Positions 34,070 through 45,202 of a stretch of DNA of 64,000 nucleotides are shown here, in pieces. Made by a program: the position numbers and the translations under genes. Source of the DNA: Jaapia argillacea MUCL 33604 (Eukaryota; Basidiomycota; Agaricomycetes; Jaapiales; Jaapiaceae); assembly GCA_000697665.1 (NCBI GenBank), contig KL197721.1, positions 114,365 through 178,364 on the forward strand, written 5' to 3'. Each line of letters opens with the position of its first letter. Within the stretch, counting starts at the first letter, position 1. The notes under the pieces are model-generated. The model had not been told where the DNA came from. It saw nothing but the letters and a program-made list of their open reading frames with translations, and made no database searches.

Positions 34070-36395
34070 CTGGAGGGCTGAAGACTTGAAAGTTCTGGTG
34101 GGTTGTGAGAGAGGTGTAGCGGATGAAGCTGGGGATTTTTGGTCGTCAGATGGCCGTTTTTATACGCAGAAATTGACCCTGAAAGCAAGGAAGTTGCACC
34201 AAGAGGCGTTAGGGCACAACGCGGGTAAGGATCATTACCGCTAAGCTTGGCACGACAACAGAGGAGGCTGATCCGGAGATAACTAGGGCTCATCTTCACG
34301 TCAACATCTAATAGCGCCCAATACACAGATTCGGTGGCTGATTTAATTTTGTCATTCTTGCCAAGATCCTACAGAGGGAGAGGAAAACTTGACGTTTCCA
34401 ACTGCAGCAACCCGTGTAAGTCAGAAGGTTTGGGCAATGCGAATCAGAGGGCAAATCAACTGGCGAAACACCAACGTGCGTGAAGGAAAAGAAGACTGGT
34501 TCAGAAAGGCGGGCATCTACGAGTTAATGGGGATGCGCTTACTCCATATCGCGGAGAAAGCTCTTCCGTCTGAAGTCTACATCATTTCAATGTATGGCGG
34601 CGGTGCTTTGGCGGTACATCTGCATCTCGCCAAGGTCGGGAGAAGATAGCCCCGCACTCATGTTTACGTGGCTCCGCGCAGGACGGCTCTTTCGAGCTTT
34701 CTTTCGAGAGTTAATTGCATTGCCTTGGTGATTTACCTTTACATACTGAGACCAAGATAGCTAGGAATGCTCGCGAGATGGAGAACCAGGATTAACGTAG
34801 CAGCCGACGAAGGGGCTTCCACACAGGAGATCGAAGGAAAGACCTTCGATGATGGTCATGGGTCGTGCGTAGGTAAGTATCAAGATGGAAGCAGAGCTAC
34901 TAGTAGTGATGACCAGTACCAAGGTCAATTCAAGCAGGGTAGACACGATGGCCCAGTTACGAAAGAGGCGGCGCACATGCTCTCCAAGTTCCGTCAAAGT
35001 TCGGGGATGTTCCCACGTGGATATCGATCCCTCCAGTTAACGTTGTCTCTATGATCATCTTTTCGCCTGACGGACGACTTGAATAGACTTGCTAAGGATT
35101 CCGACGATGTATGTCCATCGTGATACATACGAAGCTGACGCCGCGACTTGGAAGAAGGGGAGGTAACGTTGGTTCGATTTCTTACTCCAATTAAACTCAC
35201 GTTAATCGACCCAATTCTTGATCATCAGCCGACATACCCTACTTGCGATAGGATGCCATCAAACCGATCCAATTATTCTCGATCTTTTCCAACTCACGCC
35301 AAGAGATCCTTATCACCTGCAGCCAGCAACGTGAATCTAATTCCGCCCATCCTCAAGACGCGGCCCTGCAGGTCGACTGTCCTGCTTCTGAACTGAGCAG
35401 GCAGCTCAGCTAGGCCCAGGAGTCTCCTCGAAAGGAACCAAACTTCCACTGAATTCACTCCCCAGGCGAATACGTTTCGTTTCTCCGAGCCCACTTCTTC
35501 GAGCGGGCTGACGGTTCGTCAGGTGATTCACCGTCATCGCGACGTAAATCGCATCACCCAAGCCCTTCTAGCTGCATGGGAAGGGTTGCCGCACGACGCC
35601 TTGTTCGTCTCGTCTAACCTCTGCCCTCGTCCCCATGATGGTCAATTGTATAAGGCACTCACATGAAACGGGGTTGCTTCTGCACAAATGGACCACGCGA
35701 CAGCCTCCATCCTTCATCCTAAATACCTTTGCGCTACTCAGCCACCCTGGCTTTCCGTCACAACACTGAATTAACCTCAAAATAGGTGTTGCATGTGCCC
35801 CCCGACGAAATATGTCTGGAGAGAAAGCCTTGGTCAAAATACCCGAATGTCAATCATCTGGGCGTGTGCGCATCCATCCTCGCTTTGTTGAGGTCAAGAT
35901 CATCGGCCACGACAAAATCCACTGCATCCCCAAAATTAGTTCGATGTGTATCTATCGTGTACTTCCACTTTCAACGGCTGTCACGGACTCCCCCTCGAGC
36001 GAAGCGTGCCGTGTCACGAATTCGTACACGACGAGATTCCGTTTGCCTGCTTTCGATCACATTGCGACAGCGAACTTGGTCAACGAAGAATTACTTATCT
36101 GAGTCTAAGCCTACTAAACCACAGCTCAATGACCAAGACGGAAGTAATACTGGGACATGAAACACACAGGCGAATCCTGATCCATGCGGCCCATTCATCT
36201 ATCCTCCGTGAACTGCCTCGACTCGCAGTTGAGAACAACCATTCGGTTTTCTCCCTCTTGAAGTGAAGTAGCTCAAGAGCATAATGTGAGACATCGGAGG
36301 CCAATACACGACAATGCAATATATAGCGAGAGTCCTTCGGAATGCATACAAACGATCAATAAACTACGATAACCTCTCCATCTCATCCTAGAAGA
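34070..36395. other. Repeated flank, unit 1, without a clear gene
   Basis: About 2.3 kb. Contains TATA near 34160 (minus), a CACGTG site at 35014-35019 and blocks shared with units 2 and 4. Frames such as 34389-34649 are partly preserved between copies but carry indels, so they look noncoding or decayed. No transposase-like sequence seen. Confidence 0.5.
35014..35019. promoter_or_regulatory. Conserved CACGTG site, unit 1
   Basis: Palindromic CACGTG in TTCCCACGTGG, ~1.03 kb upstream of copy 1. Equivalent sites lie at 37854-37859 (1.13 kb upstream of copy 2) and 40495-40500 (1.08 kb upstream of copy 4, opposite orientation). CACGTG is the classic bHLH target; its role here is inference. Confidence 0.4.
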
Positions 36396-36719
36396 TTAAT
36401 GGTACCCCATCCAGCAATCAGCAGCACCCTCATAGTCATCACACTGAATATCGATAGCACCGGCGTCGATAGCGGTACTGATGCAAGACGAGCAAGCGTC
36501 ATAGCAGTTGGTAGGGCTGTTATACGCCCTCGAGCCCTTGAACCACCCCAACCCGCCACAGTTCATTCCGTCCCAGTTGTCGGTGCGATAGCCATTGAGG
36601 CAATTGTGCAAGGCAGCCTTGTCGGTGGTGGGGCTGAAGGCTCTGATGTTGCACTGGACGTTGGCGAGAGTGCCAGTAGCGGCGGCGAGGAGGGCAATGG
36701 CGATGGTGGTGAACTGCAT
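36396..36719 (-). CDS. Eight-Cys small secreted protein, copy 2
   Basis: 107 aa, minus, single coding exon. It differs from copy 1 at only a few residues (A/T in the signal peptide, LHAC to LHNC, MDC to MNC). All eight Cys and the WMGYH end are kept. The 5'-UTR intron is present (36798-36737) and a TATAAAA lies on minus near 36890. The signal peptide is intact, so it should be secreted. Antisense frames on plus across this gene and its sisters are by-products of the coding sequence. Confidence 0.88.
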   Translation of the reverse strand: MQFTTIAIALLAAATGTLANVQCNIRAFSPTTDKAALHNCLNGYRTDNWDGMNCGGLGWFKGSRAYNSPTNCYDACSSCISTAIDAGAIDIQCDDYEGAADCWMGYH

Positions 36720-39067
36720 GGTTGTATGTGGGATAACTGGGGGAGGGAGAAATGTGCTCAGAGACGTGGACGACGTTGAGAGCAGGAGCGAGCTTTACCT
36801 GGAGCTGAAGGCTTTGAAAGTTCTGGTGGGTTGTGAGAGAGGTGTAGCGGATGAAGCTGGGGGACTCTTGGTCGTCGATGGCCCTTTTTATATGCATAAA
36901 TTTACCCTGAACGCGAGGAGGTTGCACCGGTTCATCACAGCTCAGTTAGGCACGAAGACGGACGGCCGATTCGCCGTGAACTAGGATTCGCTTTCACGTA
37001 AGATGTTGATGGGAATGGAGCAGACGATTGACCATCACGGGGGGCGAAGTTGGGTCATGGAGGCCAATTGAATGAGCCAAGACGCTCATCAATGGGGTGC
37101 TCTGCGTGCCGTATTTGCAGGATGGTGTTCACAGGGTGCCACTAGAGTTGTGGAGTTATCCAAGCTCGCTTCTAACAGCAATAGATCCGGTCACCGATGT
37201 CATTCTTGCCAAGATCGTACGGAAGAAGAAGAGGACTTGACGTTATCTAGCAACGGTCTGCACCGACCCGCGAAAATCGGAAGGGTTGGGCGGTGCGAAT
37301 ATTTGGGTAGGCAAACTAACCGACGAAACATCAACGTACGTGAAAAGAAAGAAGACTGGCTCAGAAAGGCGGGGACCTACGACGAGATGCAGAAGCGCTT
37401 ACTCTACATCACGAGGAGAACCTTCATTCCTTGTGTGGCGGCGGTGCTTTGGCGGTACAACTGCACCCCGCGAAGGCCGGGCGGAGATGGTACCACATTC
37501 ATGTTCACATGGCTCTGTGCAGTGCCGGTCTTGGAGAGTTAATTGAATTGCCTTGGTGATCTCTACTGAGACCGAGGTAGCTAGGAATGCTTTGCGTTCT
37601 GTCGCCGACGTGGAGAGCCCGAATTAACGTAGAGGGTCTGAGCAGGAGAATCGAGATGCCAAGCAAAGAGATCCGATGGACATGGACCGGTGCGTGGGTA
37701 AATCAAGATGGAAGCAGAACTAGCGATAACAAGTGGTGTGATCATGAAGGAATACTTGTCAAGGTCGTTCCTCATTCCAGGATGGCTCCAGCAACAAGTG
37801 ACAGCGGTGCACAGGTTCGCCAAGTTCGGCGGAAAGTATTTCGCGGACGTTCCCACGTGGCGTCTCCAGAGCCCGGCCCATGATCATCTTTTTGCTTGAT
37901 GGACGACTTGAATAGCGAAGCCAAGGATCCCAGCCGCGACGAGGTATTACCTCTGAGTCGTAGTATCATGGACGAGTCGGAGGCTGAAACCGTGACTTGG
38001 AAGAAGTAGAATCAACGCTGGTTCAACTTCTTCGTGAATTGCAGTCACGTTATTGACCCAATTCTTGATCATCAGTGCACTGTACCACTCCACTCGCAAC
38101 GGGATGCCATATGTTCGAAATCGATCCAATTATTCTCCGATCGCTTGCGACCAGCCGCGTGAATCCATCTTCGCCCAGCCTGAAGATACGGGTAGACCGT
38201 CCCGATTCTGAACCTAGTCAGCAGCTCAGCTAAGTAGGCCCAGAGGTTCACCACGAAAGAAACCATACTCCCACCTTATTCACTTACGTTTCGTTTCCTC
38301 TTTTTTGAATAGTTGATGAGCGGCCTGACGATTCCTCAGGTGGTTCGCCGTCCTTGCGACGCAAATTGATTCACCCCACCCAAACCCTTGCAGCTGCATG
38401 GGAAGAGTTACCGGATAACACCTTGTTCAACTCGCCTCTCCTGTAGGATCCCGGAATAACGTGAAAACGCCATCATCGAAGTCCCCTGCTCGATTCCCAT
38501 TACACGAAACCCTCAGCGCCGAATCTTGACGAATGATGTGGCCCATTCATCTGACCTTTGTGACCCTGCTCGTCCCCATGATGGTCAATCCAAGACATTC
38601 ACACGAAACGGGGTTCCTTCTTTGCGGCACTCTCCATCGTCTGTTCGACACCTTGCGTGCTACTCAAACCCCTAACACTCCGTGGACCGTCACGACACCG
38701 AATTGGCCTCAAAACAGGTATTCCATGCGCCCTCCAACGAAATATATCCGGAGAGAAGGACTTAGTCAAAAATGCCCAATCTCAATCATCCGGACGCGTC
38801 CCCATTCAGCCGCTTCGTTGAGGCCAAGGGTCGTCGGTCGCGACCAAAATCGCTGCATCCCCAGAATTAGTTCAATGTTTATCGATCGTATCCTCCCATT
38901 TTCAACGGTTGTCATGAACTCAGCCTCTATTGAAGTGTGCCGGATGTGAGAGCATATGTACAGAAAGCTTTGCACACACGACAGCGCAATTATATATCGA
39001 GAGTCCTTCAGAATACATTCAAACGATTCAATAAACTATGACAACCGCTTCATCTCATCCACGAGGC
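36720..39067. other. Repeated flank, unit 2, without a clear gene
   Basis: About 2.3 kb homologous to 34000-36395, with CACGTG at 37854-37859. No intact ORF is shared between units. Confidence 0.5.
37854..37859. promoter_or_regulatory. Conserved CACGTG site, unit 2
   Basis: Same TTCCCACGTGG context as at 35014, ~1.13 kb upstream of copy 2. Confidence 0.4.
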
Positions 39068-39391
39068 TTAATGGTACCCCATCCAGCAGTCAGCAGCGCC
39101 TTCGTAGTCATCACATTGAATATCAATAGCACCAGCGTCGATAGCGGTACTGATGCAAGACGAGCAAGCGTCGTAGCAGTTGGTAGGGCTGTTATACGCC
39201 CTCGAACCCTTGAACCATCCCAATCCTCCACAATCCATGCCGTCCCAGTTGTCGGTGCGGTAGCCATTAAGGCAAGCGTGCAAGGCAGCTTTGTCGGTGG
39301 TGGGGCTGAAGGCTCTGATGTTGCACTGGACGTTGGCGAGAGTGCCAGTAGCGGCGGCGAGGAGGGCGATAGCGATGGTGATGAAATGCAT
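39068..39391 (-). CDS. Eight-Cys small secreted protein, copy 3
   Basis: 107 aa, minus, single coding exon beginning MHFITIAIALLAAATG. The mature part is the same as copy 1 (LHAC, MDC) with all eight Cys. A 66-nt 5'-UTR intron candidate runs 39479-39414 (GTAACT to TTCTAG); its sequence differs from the other copies more than the coding part does. TATAAAG lies on minus near 39565. Its upstream flank is shortened and joins, near 40000, an inverted copy of the flank that belongs to copy 4. Confidence 0.88.
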   Translation of the reverse strand: MHFITIAIALLAAATGTLANVQCNIRAFSPTTDKAALHACLNGYRTDNWDGMDCGGLGWFKGSRAYNSPTNCYDACSSCISTAIDAGAIDIQCDDYEGAADCWMGYH

Positions 39392-39999
39392 TGTTGGGTA
39401 TGAGTGTGTTAAACTAGAACGAAAGGGAGTCTTGACGTCAGACACTGGCCAATGTTGTCCAGGCAATGAAATTAGTTACCTTCTGGAGGTTGCGTTGGCT
39501 TGTGAGTGGGGGAGGTGTAGCCGACTTGCTGAAGAGTCCAACAGACAAGCTGCCCCTTTATACCCAGAGGTTCACCTTCGAGTTCGTAAGCGGCTGTGAA
39601 AAAAAATCAAAGGGCGGTATACATGGATGGAGTATCAGCTCAGCAGGAGGGTGGGGGCTGTTGGGTCCATTTGGGCCCTGTTTCATGTGAGAGCATTGTA
39701 GGATTGACCATCATGTGGCGGAGCAAGGTCACGGAGGTCAGATGAATGGGACGCATCATTGCATCATTCGTCAAGGTTCGGCCTGGGGTTTCATGTAATA
39801 GGAGCCAAGCAGGGAAATTCGATGATGTGCTGTCGTATTATTCCAGGATCCTGAAGGGGAGGCGAAAAAGATGTTGTTCGCCAAGTCTTTCCATGGAGCT
39901 CGAATGGTTCGGGCGATGCGAATCGAATCGATGTACTTCTCAAGCACGACGAATCACCTGACCAAGTATCAGAGCGCCTATCAACTATTCAAAGAAGAA
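39392..39999. other. Upstream flank of copy 3
   Basis: Partly homologous to the 36930-37340 flank of copy 2 (for example GATTGACCATCA and the CGGGCGATGCGAAT-like block at 39911), otherwise unique. No gene seen. Confidence 0.4.
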
Positions 40000-41577
40000 G
40001 TGGGGCCCGGAAAAACGAAACGTAGTCGCTCTGGACGGTGATTTTGGTTGGGGGCTTGATTTTCGCGATGAGACACTTGGGCCTACCTGAGCTACGTACT
40101 CAGTTCAGGGTCGCACAGCTTACCTGCAGCTTCAACCTGGCCGGAGATGATTCACGCGGCTAGCTGCAGGTGATAGGGATCTCTCCGATTGCATTGGAGG
40201 AAACTAAGGTTAATTTGGTCGATTTGATAACATCCCGCTGCGAGTTGAATCCAGTGCAGTGACGATCAAGAGTGGGTTCGGTTTGAACCAAGTACAATTG
40301 GGAGTGGCTTCGATTCTTGAAGAAGCCACTGTACTAACGTTACTGACCTCCATGTCTTCCAAGCGACGGCATCAACTTCGTGTCAATGTATCATGAGGGA
40401 CATACATATTCGGGATCATTGACATCGCCATCCAAGTCGTAACAAGCCCGTTGGTCGAAAAGATGATCATGGAGGGAAGCATGGACATCCGACCCACGTG
40501 GGAACCTGTACTTGGCCACAGTAGTGACAATACCGCCTCACAGCTGGAGTCCTCACCACTGGTCATCACTAGCGCTGCTTCCATCTTGATACCTACCTAT
40601 GCACCCGCCCATGTCCATCAGAGCTCTTTGCTTTGCCTCCGTTTGGCTCTTACTACTCGAACCAGCATTGATCGGGGTGAGTCTCCGTTCCTGGATGGAC
40701 GACAAAACGCAAGAGTTCTTGCACGGCTTAGCGCTTAGCCCCGGCGAGGATACAGTATCACCAAGGCAATACCATGAATTCTTGATCTCTTCCAACGGAT
40801 CCCAAAAGACCTGCACCGAGACACGTAAACGTGCATACAGTTATATAGTACCATCTCCGTTTGGCCTTAAGATGCAGGTGTACAGCCAAAGCACCGCCGC
40901 CATACAATGAACTGAGTCGATATCTCAGATGGGGAGCATACTCCGCTATGCAAAGTAAGCGCTCCCGCATTCTCTCGTAGATGACCGTTTCGCCTGAGCC
41001 ACTCTTCTTCCGCCTTCAAGCGCGCTGATGTTCAGCCGACTGTCTTGCCTTCCCATTCGCATTGCGCAAACCTTCCGAATTACGCGATTTTGGACGACTC
41101 TAACCCTCGAGTGGCGCCCTGTGAACACCGGGCTGTAAATACAGCACACAGACCACCCTTTTGATGAATGGTTTGGACCATTCAATTGACCTCCACACCC
41201 CAACTTCGCCTCCGCGATGGTCAATCGTCCGCTCCATTCGCATCAATATCTTTACGTGCAAGTGGCTCCTGGTTAGCTACGGATCAGCCCCCTGTTGTCT
41301 TGCCGAGCTGGGCAGTGACCCATCCCCTCCTTCATGCCCTTCACATCCCTTGGACAGCTTCCTCACTTTCAGGGAACTTTTCAGGGTATAAAAAGGGTTT
41401 TCGACGACCAATAGTCCTCAGCTTCATCTGCTACACCTCTCTCACAACCCACCAAAACTTTCAAAGCCTTCAGCTCTCCAGGTAAACTTACCTCTTGCCC
41501 TCAACGCCATCCGCATCTCTGACCACCTTTCTGTCTCTCCACAGTTATCCCACGCACCAACGCACCGACGCACGACC
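40000..41577. repeat. Inverted copy of the repeat flank, upstream of copy 4
   Basis: Reverse complement of the unit-1 flank: the GAAGAAGTGGG..AAACGAAACGTA block at 40010 mirrors 35467-35500, the CACGTG at 40495-40500 mirrors 35014, and 41000-41110 mirrors 34400-34500. Together with copies 3 and 4 it makes a head-to-head inverted duplication. Confidence 0.8.
41387..41394 (+). promoter_or_regulatory. TATA box of eight-Cys copy 4
   Basis: TATAAAAA about 190 bp upstream of the ATG at 41578; a 63-nt 5'-UTR intron (41482-41544, GTAAAC to CCACAG) lies between. Confidence 0.7.
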
Positions 41578-41901
41578 ATGAAGTTCACTACCATCGCCTT
41601 CACCATCCTCGCCGCCGCTACTGGTGCTCTCGCCAACGTCCAATGTAACATCAGAGCTTTCAGCCCCACCACCGACAAGGGTGCGTTGCACACCTGCCTT
41701 AATGGCTACCGCACCGACAACTGGGACGGAATGAACTGTGGCGGATTGGGGTGGTTCAAGGGTTCGAGGGCGTATAACAGCCCTACCAACTGCTACGACG
41801 CTTGCTCGTCCTGCATTAGCACCTCCATTGACGCTGGAGCTATTGACGTCCAGTGCGATGATTATGAGGGTGCTGCCGATTGTTGGATGGGATATCACTA
41901 G
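41578..41901 (+). CDS. Eight-Cys small secreted protein, copy 4 (inverted)
   Basis: 107 aa on plus, head-to-head with copy 3. Starts MKFTTIAFTILAAATGALA. Differences from copy 1 are few (A/G and A/T around LHTC, MNC, A/S, I/V) and leave all eight Cys unchanged. TATAAAAA, a short leader and a 63-nt 5'-UTR intron with a CTGAC branch point are all present, so the gene looks fully functional. Function unknown; extracellular by signal peptide. Confidence 0.88.
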   Translation: MKFTTIAFTILAAATGALANVQCNIRAFSPTTDKGALHTCLNGYRTDNWDGMNCGGLGWFKGSRAYNSPTNCYDACSSCISTSIDAGAIDVQCDDYEGAADCWMGYH

Positions 41902-43244
41902 AATAGTTGTTTTCATCCTACGCGAGTGACTCATCTTGCTAGTGGACAGTTTTCTCTTCACCTCTTCGTTTGTTTTTACGCCGTCGTGCATGTTCAAGCT
42001 AGTTATGATCCCTCCTATTGCAAATGTTGATATTGTGACTTCTCAATGACTTCCTCCCTGGCTTCAGCTTAGACGGGCATCCGAATGAAGAACGCATGAG
42101 ATCTCTGAAACACCAAGTTTACAAGTCGGACGTAACGCATCGGTGCTTGAATATCTTGATGCCTGCAACTTGAACGTGAACTGCATCTCAATCCTACTCG
42201 CGAAGTATCCTCCAGCGCAAACCAGCTCTTTCAATGCTCTTTTCTTCTCCAAATCTTCCGAGAATCGGATATCCATAGCACCATCATGCAAGCCACCAAA
42301 TGGCTGCTGACCGTCACTATCCTTGGTGGGATCCGGATGCCGCGTGGGCTCCCGACTTGGGACTCGGAGTTGGAGAGTCCAAGCGCTCAAACCCAAGGCA
42401 TTCCCTGTTCCGTGCCACTATGCGGGCTTACTCGTCAATGTGCTGTTTGACGGTGATGGGTTCGTCAGGTTTCTTTGCCCACACCAGTCATATCTCATGG
42501 TGTGCGGTCGAAGGTCCCAAAACTTCAAAGCGCGTCGGGGACCGGACAAACTGAGCTCCTGGGGAAGATGTCCAGCACTTTTGTCCCTCTACTCTTTTGC
42601 TGTCTCGTGCTTCTCATCAATGCATCACTACTGGTGATTTCGGCCGACAATTTGACGCTTGCTGTGTAGCGCTGTACTCCGATATCAGTTCGATCATACT
42701 GGCATACTGCATCTCTCGGAATCACCCTCTGTCACTGGTTTTGCAGCGTGGATCTAAAACAATTTTCCGATCGTACTTGTCAGGTTTCGAATCCCAGAAG
42801 CTTCGAGTATGGTTCAAGTATTTCACGGCGTAGGCAAGAGTCAAACCACCGTGATGTCCGATTTATCCGTGCTGGCTGTCAGTGCCCTCGTCTCCCAGCG
42901 TCATTTCGTACCATTCCCCTTCGCGAGCCTGCCGAATAACATCACTCGAGGCCCTTCGTCCTCGCCTCCCACCCGCCGCCTCAACACCCCATCACCCCAC
43001 CACAGGTCTATTAAATTTTGCTCGCTTACGACGTGTGTCATCGTATGGTACTCCAGGTATAAATAATGCCCCTGCTCAACTTCAATGGGCTTATCTTCAA
43101 CCTCCTGAAACATCCATCGACCACCATTCCTCTTCCAATCCTACTAGTAAGCGACTTTCTTCGAATAAGCATATCATTTCTGTGGGCCGCTGGCATCACT
43201 GCTGACCCTCTCCCTCCGTACCAAAGTCACTCGCCTTCACAATA
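41902..43244. other. Intergenic between copies 4 and 5
   Basis: About 1.3 kb. Contains TATAAAT at 43058-43064 and a likely 5'-UTR intron (about 43147-43226) of copy 5. Overlapping plus frames at 42300-42830 show no motif or splice logic. Confidence 0.4.
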
Positions 43245-43638
43245 ATGCACTTCTCATCCGTGGTCGTATTCACTCTCCTCACGGCCTCCACTGGCGCCCT
43301 TTCCACCATGAAGTGCAACATCATGGCATATGGCAATAACCTCGTCCAGGACTCTTTACATTTCTGTCTCGACTTTTATAATCAGAACATTAATGATTGG
43401 AATATTTGGGGAAGTTTGCGGCGAGGTGGGGTGGTTCAAGGGTGGTCGCGCATATCAGAGCCCCACGGATTGTTACACCGCATGCTTCGGATGCATTAGC
43501 TCTGCTATCGATGCGGGTGCTATGGATGTTCAGTGTGATGATTATGAGAGGGCTGCTGATTGTTGGATGGGGTATCCGTTGATGGGAGTGTTAAAAATGG
43601 CGGGGATGGGGACAATCACTAGATGTTGGATTTGGTAG
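43245..43638 (+). pseudogene. Eight-Cys secreted protein, copy 5, frameshifted
   Basis: Starts MHFSSVVVFTLLTASTGALST, then MKCNIMAYGNN and DWN in the first frame. Near 43400 the homology moves to the +1 frame (GEVGWFKGGRAYQSPTDCYTAC, FGCISSAIDAGAMDVQCDDYE, ADCWMGY). The first frame therefore runs to an early TGA. The family end GYH-stop is also interrupted by ~41 extra bp before CACTAG. Sequence identity to copies 1-4 is much lower (~55%). TATA and leader survive. Probably a pseudogene; a small unseen intron near 43400 would be the alternative. Confidence 0.75.
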
Positions 43639-43969
43639 TACACCGTTGGACGTTCAATGGTTTTGAAGAACAGGTAGTCTCGTATTGCAACCCTATATAT
43701 TTCTCGAGACACGATGAATCTGGCTATGCAGAACGATCTGAACGGTTCTCATCTCGCCGTCTGTGTGAAATGCTGATAAGATAATCGGGGAATACTTGCT
43801 GGACGGATCACACTTCACACAACGCAACCCACCGACTTCTTCTCGTTACACCGCGTGGGCCAACTATATTTCCCAGAGATATTCCTGCCAGCTCATCATA
43901 CCCCGAGTTTCCTTCATCTCATATACCCTTCTCACTATCACCCACGGAGGATAACTGAACGAAGCAACC
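43639..43969. other. Intergenic, PBDC1 promoter side
   Basis: 330 bp with no gene; it leads into the PBDC1 start. Confidence 0.4.
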
Positions 43970-44960
43970 ATGGCTACTGGACAGTTTGACCCGAATACTG
44001 CTCAGAACCTTGTCGAGGTAAGGATTCCTAGCTTGGGGCTCACGCTTGAGTCAAATCGCTGATCATACTGAGTACATAGATCGAGAAACAGTGAGTAGCA
44101 CTCGTACCAATCACTCGTGTGACTGGACGATGATGTGATTCAAGGTTCGCGGTAAAGGCAGTTGAACATGCTCAAGTGAGTTGTCGATACAGACTCTGAG
44201 TTTCGTCAATGACAAGAGACCACCTTGTGCTCGTCCTTTCAGACTTATTGGAATCTCTTAGAGAAAGTGAATCCCCGAGACCTCAAGTTGACAAAGTCCG
44301 TCATATTCCCATTTCCTGTTTATCTTTGGCCTTGTACTCACGAAATGCCATGCCGTACGCCAGGTTGGACGAGGAGATATTCGATCATGTAATGAAGGAC
44401 TTCCCTGAGCTCGCAGAAGCTCCCCACGACAAGATTACGAAGCTGGACGAGGAGTGGATGAAGAGCAAGGAAGGGAAAGAAAGATGGAGGGTCTTCATTG
44501 CCTCGTGAGCTGCTCTATCGGCTTCCAATGTCTTGTTTGTGTGTTGATGTCACTCCATAGATACGAGAACAAGGTCAAGGACTACAACTTTGGGTCTCTG
44601 ATCAGGACAGACGCCCGAGATGAGTACAGCGAACTGAATACTATCTTCGGTGAGATGCATTTTGAATGGTTCGTTTGAAGTACTGACAACACCCCCCAGT
44701 CACACGAATACAGGTCAGTGTTGTCTCATCGTATGGATCCCATCTCTGACGGAATTGTATCGGTCATACTAGTTCTATGCATTTGAGGTGTGTCTGCTTT
44801 CCGTGCGATCTCAGGGCCCTCGTTTAACGTTATCCTCCCTTAGATCTGCAGGAACAGATTGGGCCTCAACGATCGCGCTCATGAGATCGCCAAGGAAGAG
44901 GCTGAGAAGGAGAAGGTAAAGGCAGAAAAGGCGAAGAAGAAGAAGGATGCCAAATCATAG
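43970..44960 (+). CDS. PBDC1: PBDC1/YPL225W family protein (eEF1A-biogenesis factor)
   Basis: Nine exons: 43970-44017, 44080-44090, 44145-44175, 44243-44295, 44364-44504, 44561-44649, 44700-44713, 44773-44787 and 44844-44960; 172 aa. The family core is complete: NLVEIEKQFAVKAVEHAQTYW, LTKLDEEIFDHVMKDFPE, KSKEGKERWRVFI, YENKVKDYNFGSLIRTDARDEY, FYAFEICRNRLGLND. A Lys/Glu-rich tail (AKEEAEKEKVKAEKAKKKKDAKS) follows. Yeast YPL225W and human PBDC1 are small ribosome-associated proteins; yeast work links the family to folding of nascent eEF1A. Three microexons (11, 14, 15 nt) are each required to keep conserved residues in frame. The gene lies 242 bp upstream of TOF1 on the same strand. Confidence 0.95.
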
Positions 44961-45202
44961 CCTCTATTCTTGACGGTTGACGAGAGGGTGAATCTGCGTG
45001 TACCAAATATGAGAGTGTGTACATCGGCAGCCCGAATTTTTCACGCGATTTTGGTGTAAATCAAAAGATTTGGATGGCTGTGACGATATCTGTGACGTAA
45101 CGTGTGACTTGTCGTGTCCTCAGCCACAGACGCGTCGTTGCAGTACAATCCTGGCACCTGCTTGTACTGCTGGCCTTGCATTCTTTGACCTTCTCTGCTA
45201 TC

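Larger units (their letters stand above)
33590..39000. repeat. Tandem ~2.7-kb units carrying eight-Cys secreted protein genes
   Basis: Two full units (33590-36300 and 36300-39000) align in direct orientation with ~2.7 kb period (ATG to ATG 2733 and then 2672 bp into a third, partial unit). Besides the gene, the flanks share long blocks, for example GAAGACTGG with CAGAAAGGCGGG (34490/37355), CGTTCCCACGTGG-like sites (35011/37851) and CCCAATTCTTGATCATCAG (35211/38057). Flanks differ by many indels while the genes stay >90% identical. Confidence 0.85.

Noticed and set aside
33594-34244. Plus 216-codon frame over eight-Cys copy 1 (and sister frames at 36399-36779 and 39038-39403)
   Set aside because: Antisense by-product; codon bias of the real gene keeps the opposite frame open, which is why it recurs in each copy.
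34070-41577. Transposon as the cause of the repeated flanks
   Set aside because: No transposase or reverse transcriptase frame, no terminal repeats or target-site duplications seen; segmental duplication explains it.
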